Part shown: piece by piece, positions 1 to 6,604 of the stretch
How positions within the stretch are numbered: position 1 is the stretch's first letter
Layout: every line of letters begins with the position of its first letter
NCBI GenBank assembly: GCA_023386835.1
Contig: JAEWIY010000163.1
Coordinates: 1-11,023 of the forward strand
Reading direction: 5' to 3'
From: Verrucomicrobiota bacterium
Lineage (GTDB): Bacteria > Verrucomicrobiota > Verrucomicrobiia > Opitutales > Opitutaceae
Length of the DNA: 11,023 nucleotides
Program-made: the position numbers and the translations under genes
The notes under the pieces: generated by a model
Told to the model about the DNA's origin: nothing
What the model saw: the letters and a program-made list of their open reading frames with translations, nothing else
The model's database searches: none

Positions 1-681
1 GTCCGCGACCTCGTGGTCCGCGATGTCATTGAAGACAAGAACGGCGAGAAAGCGCTGCCGGGCCTGGACCTCGTTCCGACCACCTTCAACCTGGTCGATC
101 TGGAAAATGAATACACGGGCGACCCGCGCCGGCCCCCGTATGTGGTCTTCTACGAGCAGCTCGCCGCCATCGAGTCGCAGTACGATTTCATTCTTTTCGA
201 CTGCCCGCCGAACATCCTGCGCGCTTCGCAGTGCGGCATCTTCTCCGCGCACGAGATCTACGTGCCGGCGAATCCGGACGCGCTGAGTCTGATCGGCTTC
301 ACCTTGCTGGTGGAGAAGCTGGGCAAGTTTCACCAGCTCTCGGCGAGTTTCCGCACGTCGGCGATGGGTCCGGCGGCGAAGGTTCAGGGCATCATTTTCA
401 ACGCCATCAAGACCGGTGTGGACATCGAGGTCCCGAAGATGCGGATGCAGCTCCGGTTGAATCAATTCCGCGCGGCGAAACGCGTGGCCCCTGGCGCCAA
501 GATTTTCGACCAGCAAGTTCGTGATGCCATGGTGGTCCGGCGGGCCGTGACCCTGGGGCTGCCGGTCGTGCTGCTCGCGCAGGACGGCAACGCCGAGGCG
601 AATGGGCAGGACAACGTCGTTCAGGACTACCGCCAGCTCGCGGCTGAGCTGACGCGGCACGGCGAGACCGTGCTAAATTGA
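1..681 (+). CDS. ParA-family ATPase, partial (5' end outside window)
   Basis: The frame is open from the first base, so this is the C-terminal 226 residues of a longer protein. ParA/Soj ATPases normally run about 250-300 residues, and the deviant Walker A motif (KGGxGKS/T) must lie upstream of the window. Family signs seen here are the Leu-Val-Pro-rich segment near nt 61-90, the Walker B-type motif YDFILFDCPPN at nt 181-213, the VPANPDALSL segment at nt 262-291 and GIIFNAIKT at nt 388-414, which matches the conserved Asn-x-x-x-Thr strand of ParA proteins. ParA ATPases dimerise on ATP, bind DNA nonspecifically and move plasmids, chromosome origins or protein cargos. The C-terminus (LTRHGETVLN) has no MinD-like amphipathic helix, so a DNA-bound ParA is more likely than a MinD. 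No ParB gene is visible. The following gene starts 113 bp downstream on the same strand. Confidence 0.85.
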   Translation, partial: VRDLVVRDVIEDKNGEKALPGLDLVPTTFNLVDLENEYTGDPRRPPYVVFYEQLAAIESQYDFILFDCPPNILRASQCGIFSAHEIYVPANPDALSLIGFTLLVEKLGKFHQLSASFRTSAMGPAAKVQGIIFNAIKTGVDIEVPKMRMQLRLNQFRAAKRVAPGAKIFDQQVRDAMVVRRAVTLGLPVVLLAQDGNAEANGQDNVVQDYRQLAAELTRHGETVLN

Positions 682-685
682 CGCT

Positions 686-756
686 TCAGGCCCCGGGCCG
701 ATCGGCCTGAGGCAACGGGCTTAGTTTGTCGCAGCTGGCCTTAAGCTTTGGGCCAG
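686..756. repeat. Two short inverted repeats between parA-like gene and next ORF
   Basis: The first repeat has arms TCAGGCC (686-692) and GGCCTGA (704-710) and contains the perfect 12-bp palindrome GGCCGATCGGCC (696-707). The second has arms CTGGCC (735-740) and GGCCAG (751-756) around a 10-nt loop. Neither is followed by a T-run, so neither is a convincing intrinsic terminator. They could be a weak terminator, an mRNA structure or a protein-binding site. Nothing else was recognised in the 682-794 gap. Confidence 0.4.
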
Positions 757-794
757 GTGCGCCGATCTGAACGCAACCCGCCTTCTCTGCACGT

Positions 795-1691
795 ATGTCG
801 ACGCTCACCGCTACCGCCAAGGCCTGGGATCAGGTCCGTTCCACTTTCGCCACGTCGATCATGGTCGACACACCCTTGTCCAGCCTCGCCCAGAATCTCG
901 ACGGGCCGGACTGGCCGCTCAAGGGGAAGAATGAAACGCCCGCCTCGTACATCGACCTCAACCATGAGGAAGTCGTCGAGTTGCTGGCCTTGAAGGGCCA
1001 ACCGCCCGAGCGGCTGGAACAGTTGATCGACATCCTGCGGGACACGTTGGCGTTTGACGCCCCGTTTGGAGACATGGTCGCCCAGAACGAGGCTTCCTCC
1101 GCGCAGGACAACCCGGTGCTCAAGAATCTGGCGAAGCTGGAGATCCCGGAGGATTATCCGATCACGCTGACCGCCCTGTCGCGCGAAACGCTGGAGTTTT
1201 GCGCACTGGAGAAGCTCTCGACGCTCTCCGAGTTCGCCATCTTCGCCCAGAACATGGCGCAGACCGTGATCGTCGGCGGCGATTTTCGGGCGCTGCTCAA
1301 CGCGCTGTCGCACGTCGACGAAGCGGTGATCGCCCGGTACCTGCCTTTCCGGCCCGGTCAAAAGGGCCTCCATCTCATCGAAGCGGTCGCGATGTACGCG
1401 CGTTCGCTGCCGCCAGAGAGCTGGTCCGCGCTGATCCAGCGCCAGGACAGCCCGTCGATCGAAACGGTCGGGCGGCTCGGCCAATTGCTCTCCCGTTTTG
1501 CCGCTGATGCCACCAAGTTGCGGGCACAGATCGCCGAGGGTGAGTCGCTCGCCCGGCTGGTTTCGATCCTGCGCGATGCGAAGATCGAACCTGTGGTCGT
1601 GGCGCTGCTCAGCCCGCATTTTGCTCCGGCACCCGCCCAAGCGACCACGGCGAAAAAGCGCGGCTTCTTCGCCCGCCTGTTTGGCCGCTGA
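795..1691 (+). CDS. Uncharacterised 298-aa protein with C-terminal MinD-like amphipathic tail
   Basis: The family is not recognised. The protein is mostly helical and lacks a signal peptide or hydrophobic membrane segment. Residues 124-150 (TLTALSRETLEFCALEKLS and on) have the spacing of a helix-hairpin-like module, which is only a resemblance. Residues 278-286 form an Ala/Pro/Thr linker. The last 12 residues, KKRGFFARLFGR (287-298), closely resemble the membrane-targeting helix that ends E. coli MinD (KKGFLKRLFGG), suggesting reversible binding to the inner face of the membrane. ATG at 795 was chosen because it begins the whole uninterrupted frame; there is no clear Shine-Dalgarno. The gene follows a ParA-like ATPase and is 8 bp upstream of a coiled-coil protein gene, so the three may share an operon and a function. 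A role as membrane-linked partner of the ATPase is inference. Confidence 0.8.
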   Translation: MSTLTATAKAWDQVRSTFATSIMVDTPLSSLAQNLDGPDWPLKGKNETPASYIDLNHEEVVELLALKGQPPERLEQLIDILRDTLAFDAPFGDMVAQNEASSAQDNPVLKNLAKLEIPEDYPITLTALSRETLEFCALEKLSTLSEFAIFAQNMAQTVIVGGDFRALLNALSHVDEAVIARYLPFRPGQKGLHLIEAVAMYARSLPPESWSALIQRQDSPSIETVGRLGQLLSRFAADATKLRAQIAEGESLARLVSILRDAKIEPVVVALLSPHFAPAPAQATTAKKRGFFARLFGR

Positions 1692-1699
1692 CGCGCCTC

Positions 1700-2434
1700 A
1701 TGGCCGATTTCCCTCCGCCTCCGCCGGTCCGCTGGCCAGCTCCCTCCCGACCCGCCGGGCTGCCGACTCTGGTCTTGGCCCGCCGACGTCCCTCGGCGAG
1801 TAGCATCGGCAACGGCAACGGCTCCAGCAGCGGCAACGGCGAGCATCGCTCCAACGGTGAGCCTGTGCTCAACGGCGACTCCGGGCTGAATGGTCACCGG
1901 GCCTTCCCCGCCACGCCGTCGGCTCCGGCCGGCACGCCGTTGGCGGAACTCGAGAAGACGCTGCGCGCGCTGGAGAATCGGCTGGCGGAAAAGGAACGCG
2001 CCATGGCCGAGCTCGAGGCGCGCCTGATCGATCGCGAACGCGAAATGGCGGAGACCGAGGCCTTGCTGACCGCGCGCGAAAAAGTCCTGGCTGCCGGCCA
2101 GTCGGGTCCCGCCCCGGCCGCCGCTGTTTCGGCGGAGGAGCGGGCCGCGCTGGACGCCCTCAAGGCCGAACTGGAGCGACAGGAAGCCGCGTTGAAGGAA
2201 GGCAAAGCCGCGCTCAAGGAACGCGAAGCCTTTCTCGAGGACAGCGAGAACCGATTGTTCGAGAAGGTGCAGGCGCAGCAGGAGAAAGAAATGGAGCTCG
2301 AGCAGCGCGAAGAGAACGTTCGCGCCCGCGAGCGCCGGTTGCGCGAGCGGGAGGCCGCGATCGATCCCGAAGCGGCGGCCGCTCTGGCTGAAGAGAAAGC
2401 GCGGGCGGCCGCGTTTGACGAATTTAACGAATGA
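1700..2434 (+). CDS. Disordered/coiled-coil protein, 244 aa, in ParA cluster
   Basis: The family is not recognised. Residues 1-30 are Pro/Arg-rich, including five consecutive prolines. Residues 35-65 are a low-complexity Gly/Asn/Ser stretch with repeated NG pairs. Residues 80-132 form a first coiled coil rich in Glu, Arg, Leu and Ala. Residues 133-142 are a Gly/Pro/Ala break, residues 143-219 are a second highly charged coiled coil, and the end is acidic (DEFNE). There is no signal peptide, so it should be cytoplasmic. It starts 8 bp after the previous stop, which argues for co-transcription. A disordered region plus coiled coil is typical of adaptors that work with ParA-type ATPases (McdB, PomX), but this architecture is shared by many unrelated scaffolds. 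Coiled-coil composition also makes similarity searches prone to false hits. Confidence 0.75.
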   Translation: MADFPPPPPVRWPAPSRPAGLPTLVLARRRPSASSIGNGNGSSSGNGEHRSNGEPVLNGDSGLNGHRAFPATPSAPAGTPLAELEKTLRALENRLAEKERAMAELEARLIDREREMAETEALLTAREKVLAAGQSGPAPAAAVSAEERAALDALKAELERQEAALKEGKAALKEREAFLEDSENRLFEKVQAQQEKEMELEQREENVRARERRLREREAAIDPEAAAALAEEKARAAAFDEFNE

Positions 2435-2619
2435 GTCGAGGGCCACGACGTCCTCGCTGCTCCCGGAAGAATCGCCCCGCGTGAACGCTCGGTGATCTCC
2501 GCTCCGCTTCGGCCGCGGAACCTCTCAACCGAACCGAACGGCGCCGCCGGAAAAAAACGCTGGCGTTCAAGCAAATCGAAGCAACCCTTCGGCGCATTAC
2601 GCGTCCCACGTTGTTCTGC
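2435..2619 (+). other. Intergenic region upstream of outer-membrane protein gene
   Basis: These 185 bp separate the coiled-coil gene from the outer-membrane protein gene. There is a run of seven A residues near 2552-2558 and an A-rich patch near 2570-2585. No convincing -35/-10 pair, terminator hairpin with T-run, or Shine-Dalgarno was found. The length suggests that the downstream gene has its own promoter. Confidence 0.3.
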
Positions 2620-3855
2620 ATGAACCCCGTTTCCGGTTTCCTTCGTCTCGCTGCAGTTGCTGGTGTGCTTGCCCCGGCAGTCGTTTCCGCCCAAGGGCGG
2701 TTTGACGGGTCGACGATCCCGCTCGAGTTCCTCGAGACCAGCCCGTGGACCGTTTCCGCCGGCCTGCGCTTCGCGACCGAGGGGGCTTCGGTTGGCTTCG
2801 GCGAACTGGGCCGGGTCGAACCCGGTCTGACCGTTCCGCCGCTCGGCGAGGGCAACGTCCAGCGTAACTACCACGACGGCGCGGTGGGTGTGGATGGGCC
2901 GCGGACCAACGAGCGTGACGCCGCCGGGAATGTGTTCTCCCAGCCAGGCGGCCGCTACGAGGGGCGTTCAGTCGACAACGCTGGTAACGAAATCTACTCC
3001 GGCGACTACCTTTCGTACACCGAAGGCCGCACGCGCAACTGGTCCTACGTCAATGGCGACCAGGTCGGCGCCGATGGTCGCGTGGCGATGCATCGCTACA
3101 GCACGACGACCGCGGGTGGCACTGCCTACGCCGATGGGGGCGCGTCTGGCGGCTTTGAAGTGAACGTCAATCGTCGCCTGCGCCGCTGGGGCAAGAAGGC
3201 GGAGTTCGGCGTGAACGCCACTTTCGGCCTGAATGACATCGACGCGACGGCCAAGGGATCGGTCCAGGCCAACCTGGTGGCGCTGACCGACTACTACAAT
3301 CTCTACGGCTCCGCTCCGGAAGCACCCTTCAACGGGCCGAAGTTCGAGGACCTCAAAAATGACGAAGGCGTGGTAATTCTCACCAATGGTCGTGAGATCA
3401 CGGTGCCGATCGATCAGCTGCCGTCGGATCGTGAGACCATCACGATCGAGAACGGGGCGACGGTCTTCGGAAACTGGAAGATCAATGGCGCCTACTACGT
3501 GATGCGGGTGGGCCCGTCCGTGCGCATTTTCTTCACCCCGCGCCTCGCGGTGAGCTTTGAAGGCGGCTTTGCCGCAGCTTTTGTCGGCAGCCGATTTCAA
3601 GTCGAGGAATCGGTCGAGATCGAGGGCTTGGATACGCCGATCATGATCACCGAGGAAGAAGACGAGACCGAGGTTTTGACCGGGTATTATGGCGCCGGTG
3701 CGGTTGAGTACTGGATGACGGACCGCACGAACGCGCACGCCGGTGCGGCCTACGAGTCGCTCGGCCGCTACCAGCAGAGCGTCAACGGTCGGACGGCGGA
3801 GATCGACGTCGGCAGCACGATCACCGTGCGACTCGGCCTCACCACGCGTTTCTGA
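2620..3855 (+). CDS. Predicted outer-membrane beta-barrel protein, 411 aa
   Basis: ATG at 2620 gives a good signal peptide: a short N-region, a hydrophobic core (LRLAAVAGVLAPAVV) and a likely cut after VSA at residue 24. A TTG at 2611 would add only three residues. The mature protein has alternating polar/hydrophobic strands, many Tyr, Gly and Asn residues, and ends in TVRLGLTTRF; a terminal Phe is the classic signal for beta-barrel assembly by the BAM machinery. Residues about 85-150 are rich in Tyr, Asp, Gly and Asn (for example RYEGRSVDNAGNEIYSGDY), and an acidic loop EEEDETE lies at nt 3649-3669. No specific porin or transporter family is recognised, so substrate and role are unknown. It is probably a single-gene unit: 185 bp of intergenic DNA precedes it and a strong intrinsic terminator follows. 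Confidence 0.8.
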   Translation: MNPVSGFLRLAAVAGVLAPAVVSAQGRFDGSTIPLEFLETSPWTVSAGLRFATEGASVGFGELGRVEPGLTVPPLGEGNVQRNYHDGAVGVDGPRTNERDAAGNVFSQPGGRYEGRSVDNAGNEIYSGDYLSYTEGRTRNWSYVNGDQVGADGRVAMHRYSTTTAGGTAYADGGASGGFEVNVNRRLRRWGKKAEFGVNATFGLNDIDATAKGSVQANLVALTDYYNLYGSAPEAPFNGPKFEDLKNDEGVVILTNGREITVPIDQLPSDRETITIENGATVFGNWKINGAYYVMRVGPSVRIFFTPRLAVSFEGGFAAAFVGSRFQVEESVEIEGLDTPIMITEEEDETEVLTGYYGAGAVEYWMTDRTNAHAGAAYESLGRYQQSVNGRTAEIDVGSTITVRLGLTTRF

Positions 3856-3883
3856 CCCGGGGGGGGCAGACCCTTGGATTTCG

Positions 3884-3916
3884 ACGCCGCGGCTGCTGCC
3901 GCGGCGTTTTCGTTTT
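3884..3916 (+). terminator. Rho-independent terminator of the outer-membrane protein gene
   Basis: A perfect 10-bp GC-rich stem, ACGCCGCGGC (3884-3893) and GCCGCGGCGT (3898-3907), surrounds the loop TGCT and is followed by TTTTCGTTTT. It lies 28 bp after the stop of the outer-membrane protein gene. The T-run reaches into the stop codon of the convergent ispH gene (TAA on the minus strand, 3915-3917). On the minus strand the stem is not followed by a T-run, so it should work mainly for the plus-strand gene. Confidence 0.85.
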
Positions 3917-5684
3917 ACGAGCGTTCCAGCTGCTCGAGGTCGACGAGCACCGCCTCCACCGGCCGCAACGCGTCAGCGGGCCAGAGACCATTGATCCGCG
4001 TGATCACCTGTTGGATCAGCCCGTCCGGGCACGACGCACCGCCCGTGATGAGGACGCGTTTCCGGCTGCGATCATCGGGCCATAACGGACGCACCTCGGT
4101 GTGGCCCGTGATACCGTGATTCGGCGCTGGAAAGACAAAGTGCTCCACCTCCTCACGCGACCGGATGTTGGCCTCGCTCTGGATGAAGTGCGCCTTGTCA
4201 CCCAGCTTGTCCGCACAAAGTCGATACAACTGGTACGTGTTCGACGAGTTGCGGCCGCCAATCACAAACGCGGCGTCCAAGGGTTCGGCGAGCGCGCGAC
4301 TGAGTGCATCCTGGTTGACCTGGGTGGCGTAACAAAGCGTGTCGCGCCGACCCCCGCCGCCGACCCGATCGGTCCCTGGCGGTCCAAATTTGCCGACGTA
4401 CGTGCGCCGCAGCTGCTCGATGATCTCGAGCGTCTCGTTCATCAGCAGCGTCGTTTGATTTACGACCGCCACGCGCTCCAGGTGCCGGTTGACGTCGAAG
4501 CCGGGCGTGTGTTTGCCCGCGAAGACCGTGTAGAAACGTGAGCGCACCTGCGGGTCGTCACTGGCGATGACCTCGCACAACGCGCGAACTTCATCGAGGT
4601 TGCGCACGATCACGGCAGGCGCGTGCCGGCGGGTATTCGAGAAGGTCGCCTTGGTTTCCTCGTGCTCCGCCTTGCCGTGGATGATGACCGTGTAGCCCTC
4701 GCGTCCATACGCGCGGGCCGCCTTCCAGACCTTTTCCACCAGCATGCAGGTGGCGTCGTAGGGATAAACCGCAAGACCCTTGCGCACGAGCCGGGCTTTG
4801 TCTTCGTCCGTCGCACCGAAGGCCGGGATAATGACAATGTCCTCGGGCGTCAGCGTTTCCCAAACCAGCGTCTCGCCGGCGGCGCCGATGGCCGGTGCAC
4901 CGGTCGTCGTATAGGGCACACCCTTGTCCGTTTGGAGATAGCGCAACCCGCGGCGCAGCAGATCCGCGTTCACGAATGGATTGTGGATCAGCTCCGAAAG
5001 CATGAAGACGCGGCGATTCGGATTGGCCGCGAGCGTTTCGTAGGCGCGTTCGATCGCGTTCTTCACGCCGAGGCAGAACCCGAAGTGGCTCGGCAGAACG
5101 TATTCGACAGCGCCAAAGTCGAGGGAAACGGGATTCGCTGCGCTGCGCTCATGCTGCCTCGCCAGCACCTTCATCGCGCTGCAGAGTTTCGATTGGTAAA
5201 GCGCGCTGGAGACTTCCTCGCCCGCGTAGATCGCCGGATTGCGCTCCTTCTCGGGACGAAACTTGTAGATGAAGTCGTTCTCCCCGAGGTGGAGGTATGG
5301 AATCTCATTAAGAAACTCATCGAGCCGGTTCAGCAACGCGGCCAGGGAAGGCGCCAGTTGCGCCGGATCCGCCGCCAGACGATCGAGGCTCCAGAACTCG
5401 ATCTCGGCGTCGGCGGCCGGGGGTGAAACCTGGACGAAATAGACGCGATAGGACCGGCCCCCAGCGGCCTCGGTAAAGTACTCCGCGGGCGCGGTGTGAT
5501 TGGGAAAAGCTGACTCAAGTCGCTGCGTCGCCATCGCGAGGTCGGCGCCGGTAAACGCCAGGCCGCACTTGGACCCGAGTTTGCGCACGGCCAGGCGATT
5601 GCTGCCATCAAAGGCCAGCAAGGCCGTCAGGGACGGCGCCTGAGTGGAGGGGGCGGTGGAGACGGGAGCGAGCACGGCAACCAT
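3915..5684 (-). CDS. ispH: 4-hydroxy-3-methylbut-2-enyl diphosphate reductase with N-terminal extension
   Basis: IspH (LytB) catalyses the last step of the MEP isoprenoid pathway, reducing HMBPP to IPP and DMAPP with a [4Fe-4S] cluster. All three cluster cysteines are present: Cys204 in GFCLGVKNA, Cys313 in DATCMLVEKV and Cys451 in TLCYATQ. Substrate-site residues are also visible: His234 (ELIHNPFVN), His341 and Glu343 (HGKAEHEET), the Thr pair in NQTTLL (411-412) and NSSN (479-482). The motifs IIPAFGA, HGKxxHEET and NSSNT match the plant/cyanobacterial branch rather than the E. coli form. At 589 residues it is far longer than the E. coli enzyme (about 316) or the cyanobacterial type (about 400). 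The extra part is N-terminal: residues 1 to about 185 match nothing recognised. ATG at 5684 has a GGGGAG site 5 nt upstream. Met171 (nt 5174) would give a 419-aa enzyme of normal length but has no such site. The gene is convergent with the outer-membrane protein gene. Confidence 0.95.
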   Translation of the reverse strand: MVAVLAPVSTAPSTQAPSLTALLAFDGSNRLAVRKLGSKCGLAFTGADLAMATQRLESAFPNHTAPAEYFTEAAGGRSYRVYFVQVSPPAADAEIEFWSLDRLAADPAQLAPSLAALLNRLDEFLNEIPYLHLGENDFIYKFRPEKERNPAIYAGEEVSSALYQSKLCSAMKVLARQHERSAANPVSLDFGAVEYVLPSHFGFCLGVKNAIERAYETLAANPNRRVFMLSELIHNPFVNADLLRRGLRYLQTDKGVPYTTTGAPAIGAAGETLVWETLTPEDIVIIPAFGATDEDKARLVRKGLAVYPYDATCMLVEKVWKAARAYGREGYTVIIHGKAEHEETKATFSNTRRHAPAVIVRNLDEVRALCEVIASDDPQVRSRFYTVFAGKHTPGFDVNRHLERVAVVNQTTLLMNETLEIIEQLRRTYVGKFGPPGTDRVGGGGRRDTLCYATQVNQDALSRALAEPLDAAFVIGGRNSSNTYQLYRLCADKLGDKAHFIQSEANIRSREEVEHFVFPAPNHGITGHTEVRPLWPDDRSRKRVLITGGASCPDGLIQQVITRINGLWPADALRPVEAVLVDLEQLERS

Positions 5685-5689
5685 CCATT

Positions 5690-5695
5690 CTCCCC
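5690..5695 (-). promoter_or_regulatory. Shine-Dalgarno site supporting the long ispH start
   Basis: The minus strand reads GGGGAG, 5 nt before the ATG at 5684. It is the clearest ribosome-binding site in the window. It supports translation of the full 589-residue IspH, including the unusual N-terminal extension, over the internal Met171 start. Confidence 0.6.
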
Positions 5696-5740
5696 AGCAG
5701 ACGCCGGCGCGCTAGCTAAAATTGCGTTTCTCCGGGCTGC

Positions 5741-5767
5741 GCTCCAGCGCCGACGTCGGGCTGGAGC
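5741..5767. repeat. Long hairpin between DUF5069 gene and ispH
   Basis: Arms GCTCCAGC (5741-5748) and GCTGGAGC (5760-5767) enclose CCGACGTCGG, itself self-complementary, giving a near-continuous 11-bp stem with one bulged base. It lies in the 109-bp gap after the DUF5069 stop on the minus strand. No T-run follows directly; AATTTT occurs only about 20 nt later. It could be a leaky terminator of the alkC operon or a processing structure in a readthrough mRNA. Confidence 0.5.
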
Positions 5768-5793
5768 ACTCATCGCGCACGGAGTGAGTGGAC

Positions 5794-6270
5794 TCAGCCG
5801 CGGCCGCCGAACGACACGTAGTCGTCGAGATCGAGCCGGTCGAAATAGGTCACGATGTCCGAACGATCCGGCGCAAGGCGCTCGATCTCCTCCGCGAAGG
5901 TACGATGGCGACGGGCATCGCCGATGCTGAGGTTCTCCATCCAGTGCGACCAGGCGAGAATCTCGTGCGGAGCTCGGGCCGGGCTCAGATTCTGCATGAC
6001 CCGGGCGAGAAGTTGGGTATCGGACGGCTCGCTACGGACGGCGTCCAGAAACGCCTCAGGCGTCAACCCGGTAAACGCGAAGAACCGCTGATCGAGCGGG
6101 CAGGGGTAGATGTACTCGCCCAGTTTTCCCGCGGCCGCGGCCCGCGCCTTGTCGGCCAGCCGGGGCAGGTGCACAAAACCGCCGAGCCGCACGCGCGGGC
6201 TGCGCGGCGGGTGCCGGCGCAGGTCCGGTGTGGCGTAGTGAATCAATGGTGACGGAGAATCAGCGCTCAT
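5794..6270 (-). CDS. DUF5069 domain protein, 158 aa
   Basis: The middle of the protein matches the DUF5069 pattern as remembered: PPRSPRVRLGGFVHLPR (residues 21-37), a Lys-Ala-Arg-Ala segment, then GEYIYPCPLDQRFFAFTG (51-68). The C-terminal half is helical and ends with acidic and aromatic residues (DLDDYVSF). DUF5069 proteins are small, cytoplasmic and of unknown function. ATG at 6270 was chosen over the in-frame upstream ATG at 6324 because the first 18 residues of the longer version are basic and lie inside the preceding gene. With this start the gene overlaps the stop of the upstream 114-aa gene by 11 bp (ATGAGCGCTGA), a sign of translational coupling. It is the last gene of the alkC operon. 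Confidence 0.85.
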   Translation of the reverse strand: MSADSPSPLIHYATPDLRRHPPRSPRVRLGGFVHLPRLADKARAAAAGKLGEYIYPCPLDQRFFAFTGLTPEAFLDAVRSEPSDTQLLARVMQNLSPARAPHEILAWSHWMENLSIGDARRHRTFAEEIERLAPDRSDIVTYFDRLDLDDYVSFGGRG

Positions 6271-6604
6271 CCTCGTCTTCGGCGTCGTCACTGACCGTCG
6301 CTTCGCCGCCCGGGCCGGACACAAAAAAGTCCTCCTCCTCCAGGATGGCCATCACACCCTCGATCACCTTGGCCTTTTCGGCCGGTTCAAGCTGAGGGTA
6401 ATCTGCGTTGAGCAGTTCTGCGATGCCGGCGCGCGCCTCTGAACGATTACTGGCGCCCGCGAGAAAGTCGTCCGCTTCATCAGCGACTTTGTCGATGATC
6501 GCGTGCAGGTTCATGCCTGAAACCATGGCCTGATTGGCGAGGACCTGCAACGGCGAACCGGTCTCCACCCTCGCGGCCGCCCGCAACTTTCGTGGCTGCC
6601 TCAT
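6260..6604 (-). CDS. Small acidic helical protein, 114 aa, unknown function
   Basis: The family is not recognised. The core, residues 31-96, looks like a compact helical domain (MNLHAIIDKVADEADDFLAG, then LNADYPQLEPAEKAKVIEG). The C-terminus is strongly acidic (DDAEDEDER). ATG at 6604 overlaps the alkC stop as ATGA, the classic coupled arrangement. Met27 (6526) and Met31 (6514) are also possible, and the first 30 residues look less conserved in character than the rest. The gene overlaps the DUF5069 start by 11 bp. Sitting between a DNA glycosylase and a DUF5069 gene, it may act with either, but the sequence does not say which. Confidence 0.7.
   Translation of the reverse strand: MRQPRKLRAAARVETGSPLQVLANQAMVSGMNLHAIIDKVADEADDFLAGASNRSEARAGIAELLNADYPQLEPAEKAKVIEGVMAILEEEDFFVSGPGGEATVSDDAEDEDER

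Noticed and set aside
686..710. Intrinsic terminator after the ParA-like gene
   Set aside because: The stem is present but no T-run follows, so it was listed only as an inverted repeat.
741..1640. Minus-strand open frame (299 codons)
   Set aside because: It is antisense to the 298-aa gene, which has better protein character and a meaningful C-terminal tail.
1358..2446. Long minus-strand open frame (362 codons)
   Set aside because: It is antisense to the 298-aa and coiled-coil genes. Its Leu/Phe/Arg-rich translation mirrors the repetitive Glu/Ala codons of the other strand and shows no domain.
2611..2619. TTG start for the outer-membrane protein
   Set aside because: It adds only three residues. 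ATG at 2620 directly begins a standard signal peptide.
1894..2874. Minus-strand open frame (326 codons), Ser/Arg-rich
   Set aside because: The Ser/Ala/Arg runs are the complement of the coiled-coil gene in a GC-rich genome, and it crosses into the signal peptide region of the outer-membrane protein gene.
4623..5426. Plus-strand open frame (267 codons)
   Set aside because: It is antisense to ispH, whose catalytic motifs are unmistakable.
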